A stretch of 64,000 nt of DNA from Paraspadella gotoi. Lineage: Eukaryota > Chaetognatha. Below the pieces are notes generated by a model, which was not told the origin of the DNA, made no database searches, and was given only the letters and a program-made list of their open reading frames with translations. The DNA lies in contig CM119265.1 of assembly GCA_051294375.1 (NCBI GenBank), positions 18,834,631 to 18,898,630 on the forward strand, given 5' to 3'. Both the position numbers and the translations under genes were made by a program. This document shows positions 63,352 to 64,000 of the stretch, in pieces (within the stretch, counting starts at the first letter, position 1; the number at the start of each line of letters is the position of its first letter).

Positions 63352-64000
63352 ATGTCCAGACTGGGGTTTAGATGTTTCATTGTAAACCTCAGAACGTTTA
63401 AAAAAGAATAAGAGTCAAAGTTACCGACATATTCGAAAAAGATATATAAAATTGCAAATTACTTGTTTCACTATATATTTGGACAGAGGTATTCGTAACT
63501 CATATTTAACATAATTTAACAAAGAATGAGCTAGATTACTAGATTTCATAGAATGTACTTTTTTACAGATTAAGAACGAAAATTTGTAAAAATGTAAACT
63601 TTGTCCCTCTCGTCATCCTCATGTTAATTTCCCAGAAAATAAGAGTAAATCCGCCCCAAAAATTGGTTTCTCTTTAATGATATTTTGTGTATTAGTTATG
63701 TGTTTTTCGTAGGTTCCTTTACTTGTAAAATTCACATATGTTTCTTTGTTTGTCTTGGCTATTATTTTTGACTAATTCCGTCATTATTTCTTTGTAACGA
63801 TGTTTATTTTTTTTTTTCTATCTCTTCATTCTTTATTTTTTATTTCTTTATTTTTTCATTCTTTTTTCTTTTCTAAACTTTCTTTCCTATACTGTAATTC
63901 TTACATTTTCCCTCATTTCTTTTCACCTTTCCAGATTGACCTCATTCCCCTCATTCTTCCGCTTTCGCCTAATGTAGTTTGGAGAGGTTTTATTGTGTGG
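63352..64000 (-). repeat. Second dispersed copy of repeat Y/W
   Basis: This matches about 39015-39735 in the same orientation, starting immediately after a 100-N gap and running off the window. It shows that Y/W is a dispersed repeat and not only part of the lectin-locus duplication. Confidence 0.8.

Overview
The window is animal genomic DNA: intron-rich genes with GT-AG introns, many only 60-90 bp long, metazoan-specific protein families, and an AT-rich background broken by GC-rich exons. The gene set (cystatin, PCDH15/Cad99C-like cadherin, IGFBP+VWC protein, ShK+collagen peptide, SMYD-type SET protein, H-type lectin) together with small introns and very abundant (GA)n and (GAC)n arrays suggests an invertebrate, perhaps an arthropod or crustacean. 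The species cannot be fixed from sequence alone. The assembly is a gapped draft, with about 15 N runs and some indel-rich filled stretches.

Layout. 0.5-1.65 kb: a three-exon secreted cystatin (+) with a foldback repeat in intron 1. 3.8-10.6 kb: a seven-exon short protocadherin-15-like gene (+), with a possible tiny antisense gene in its 3.3-kb intron. 12.0-13.3 kb: an IGFBP-VWC secreted protein (-). 13.9-18.7 kb: mostly microsatellite-rich DNA with a few weak exon candidates. 18.8-21.5 kb: a TATA-driven ShK-collagen gene (+) with two interchangeable last exons. 23.0-26.6 kb: a MYND-SET (SMYD-like) gene (+). 27.0-29.8 kb: a convergent coiled-coil H-type lectin gene (-) with a Tc1/mariner-like non-autonomous element in an intron. 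28-39.8 kb: a mosaic of direct and inverted copies of the lectin 5' half and a second repeat; copies beyond 32.6 kb are full of single-base indels. 40-54 kb: mostly non-coding, gapped, microsatellite-rich, with isolated exon-like islands. 54.6-56.7 kb: an unknown minus-strand gene. 58.8-61.8 kb: an unknown plus-strand gene of disordered composition whose exons splice in consistent phase. 63.35-64.0 kb: another copy of the dispersed repeat seen at 39 kb.

The genes do not form an operon or shared pathway. Several encode secreted or cell-surface proteins (cystatin, cadherin, IGFBP-VWC, ShK-collagen, lectin), but this may be coincidence. I assembled the exon models by eye from splice signals and phase; models described as phase-consistent keep an open frame through every junction. 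No CRISPR array, rRNA, convincing tRNA or prokaryotic system is present.
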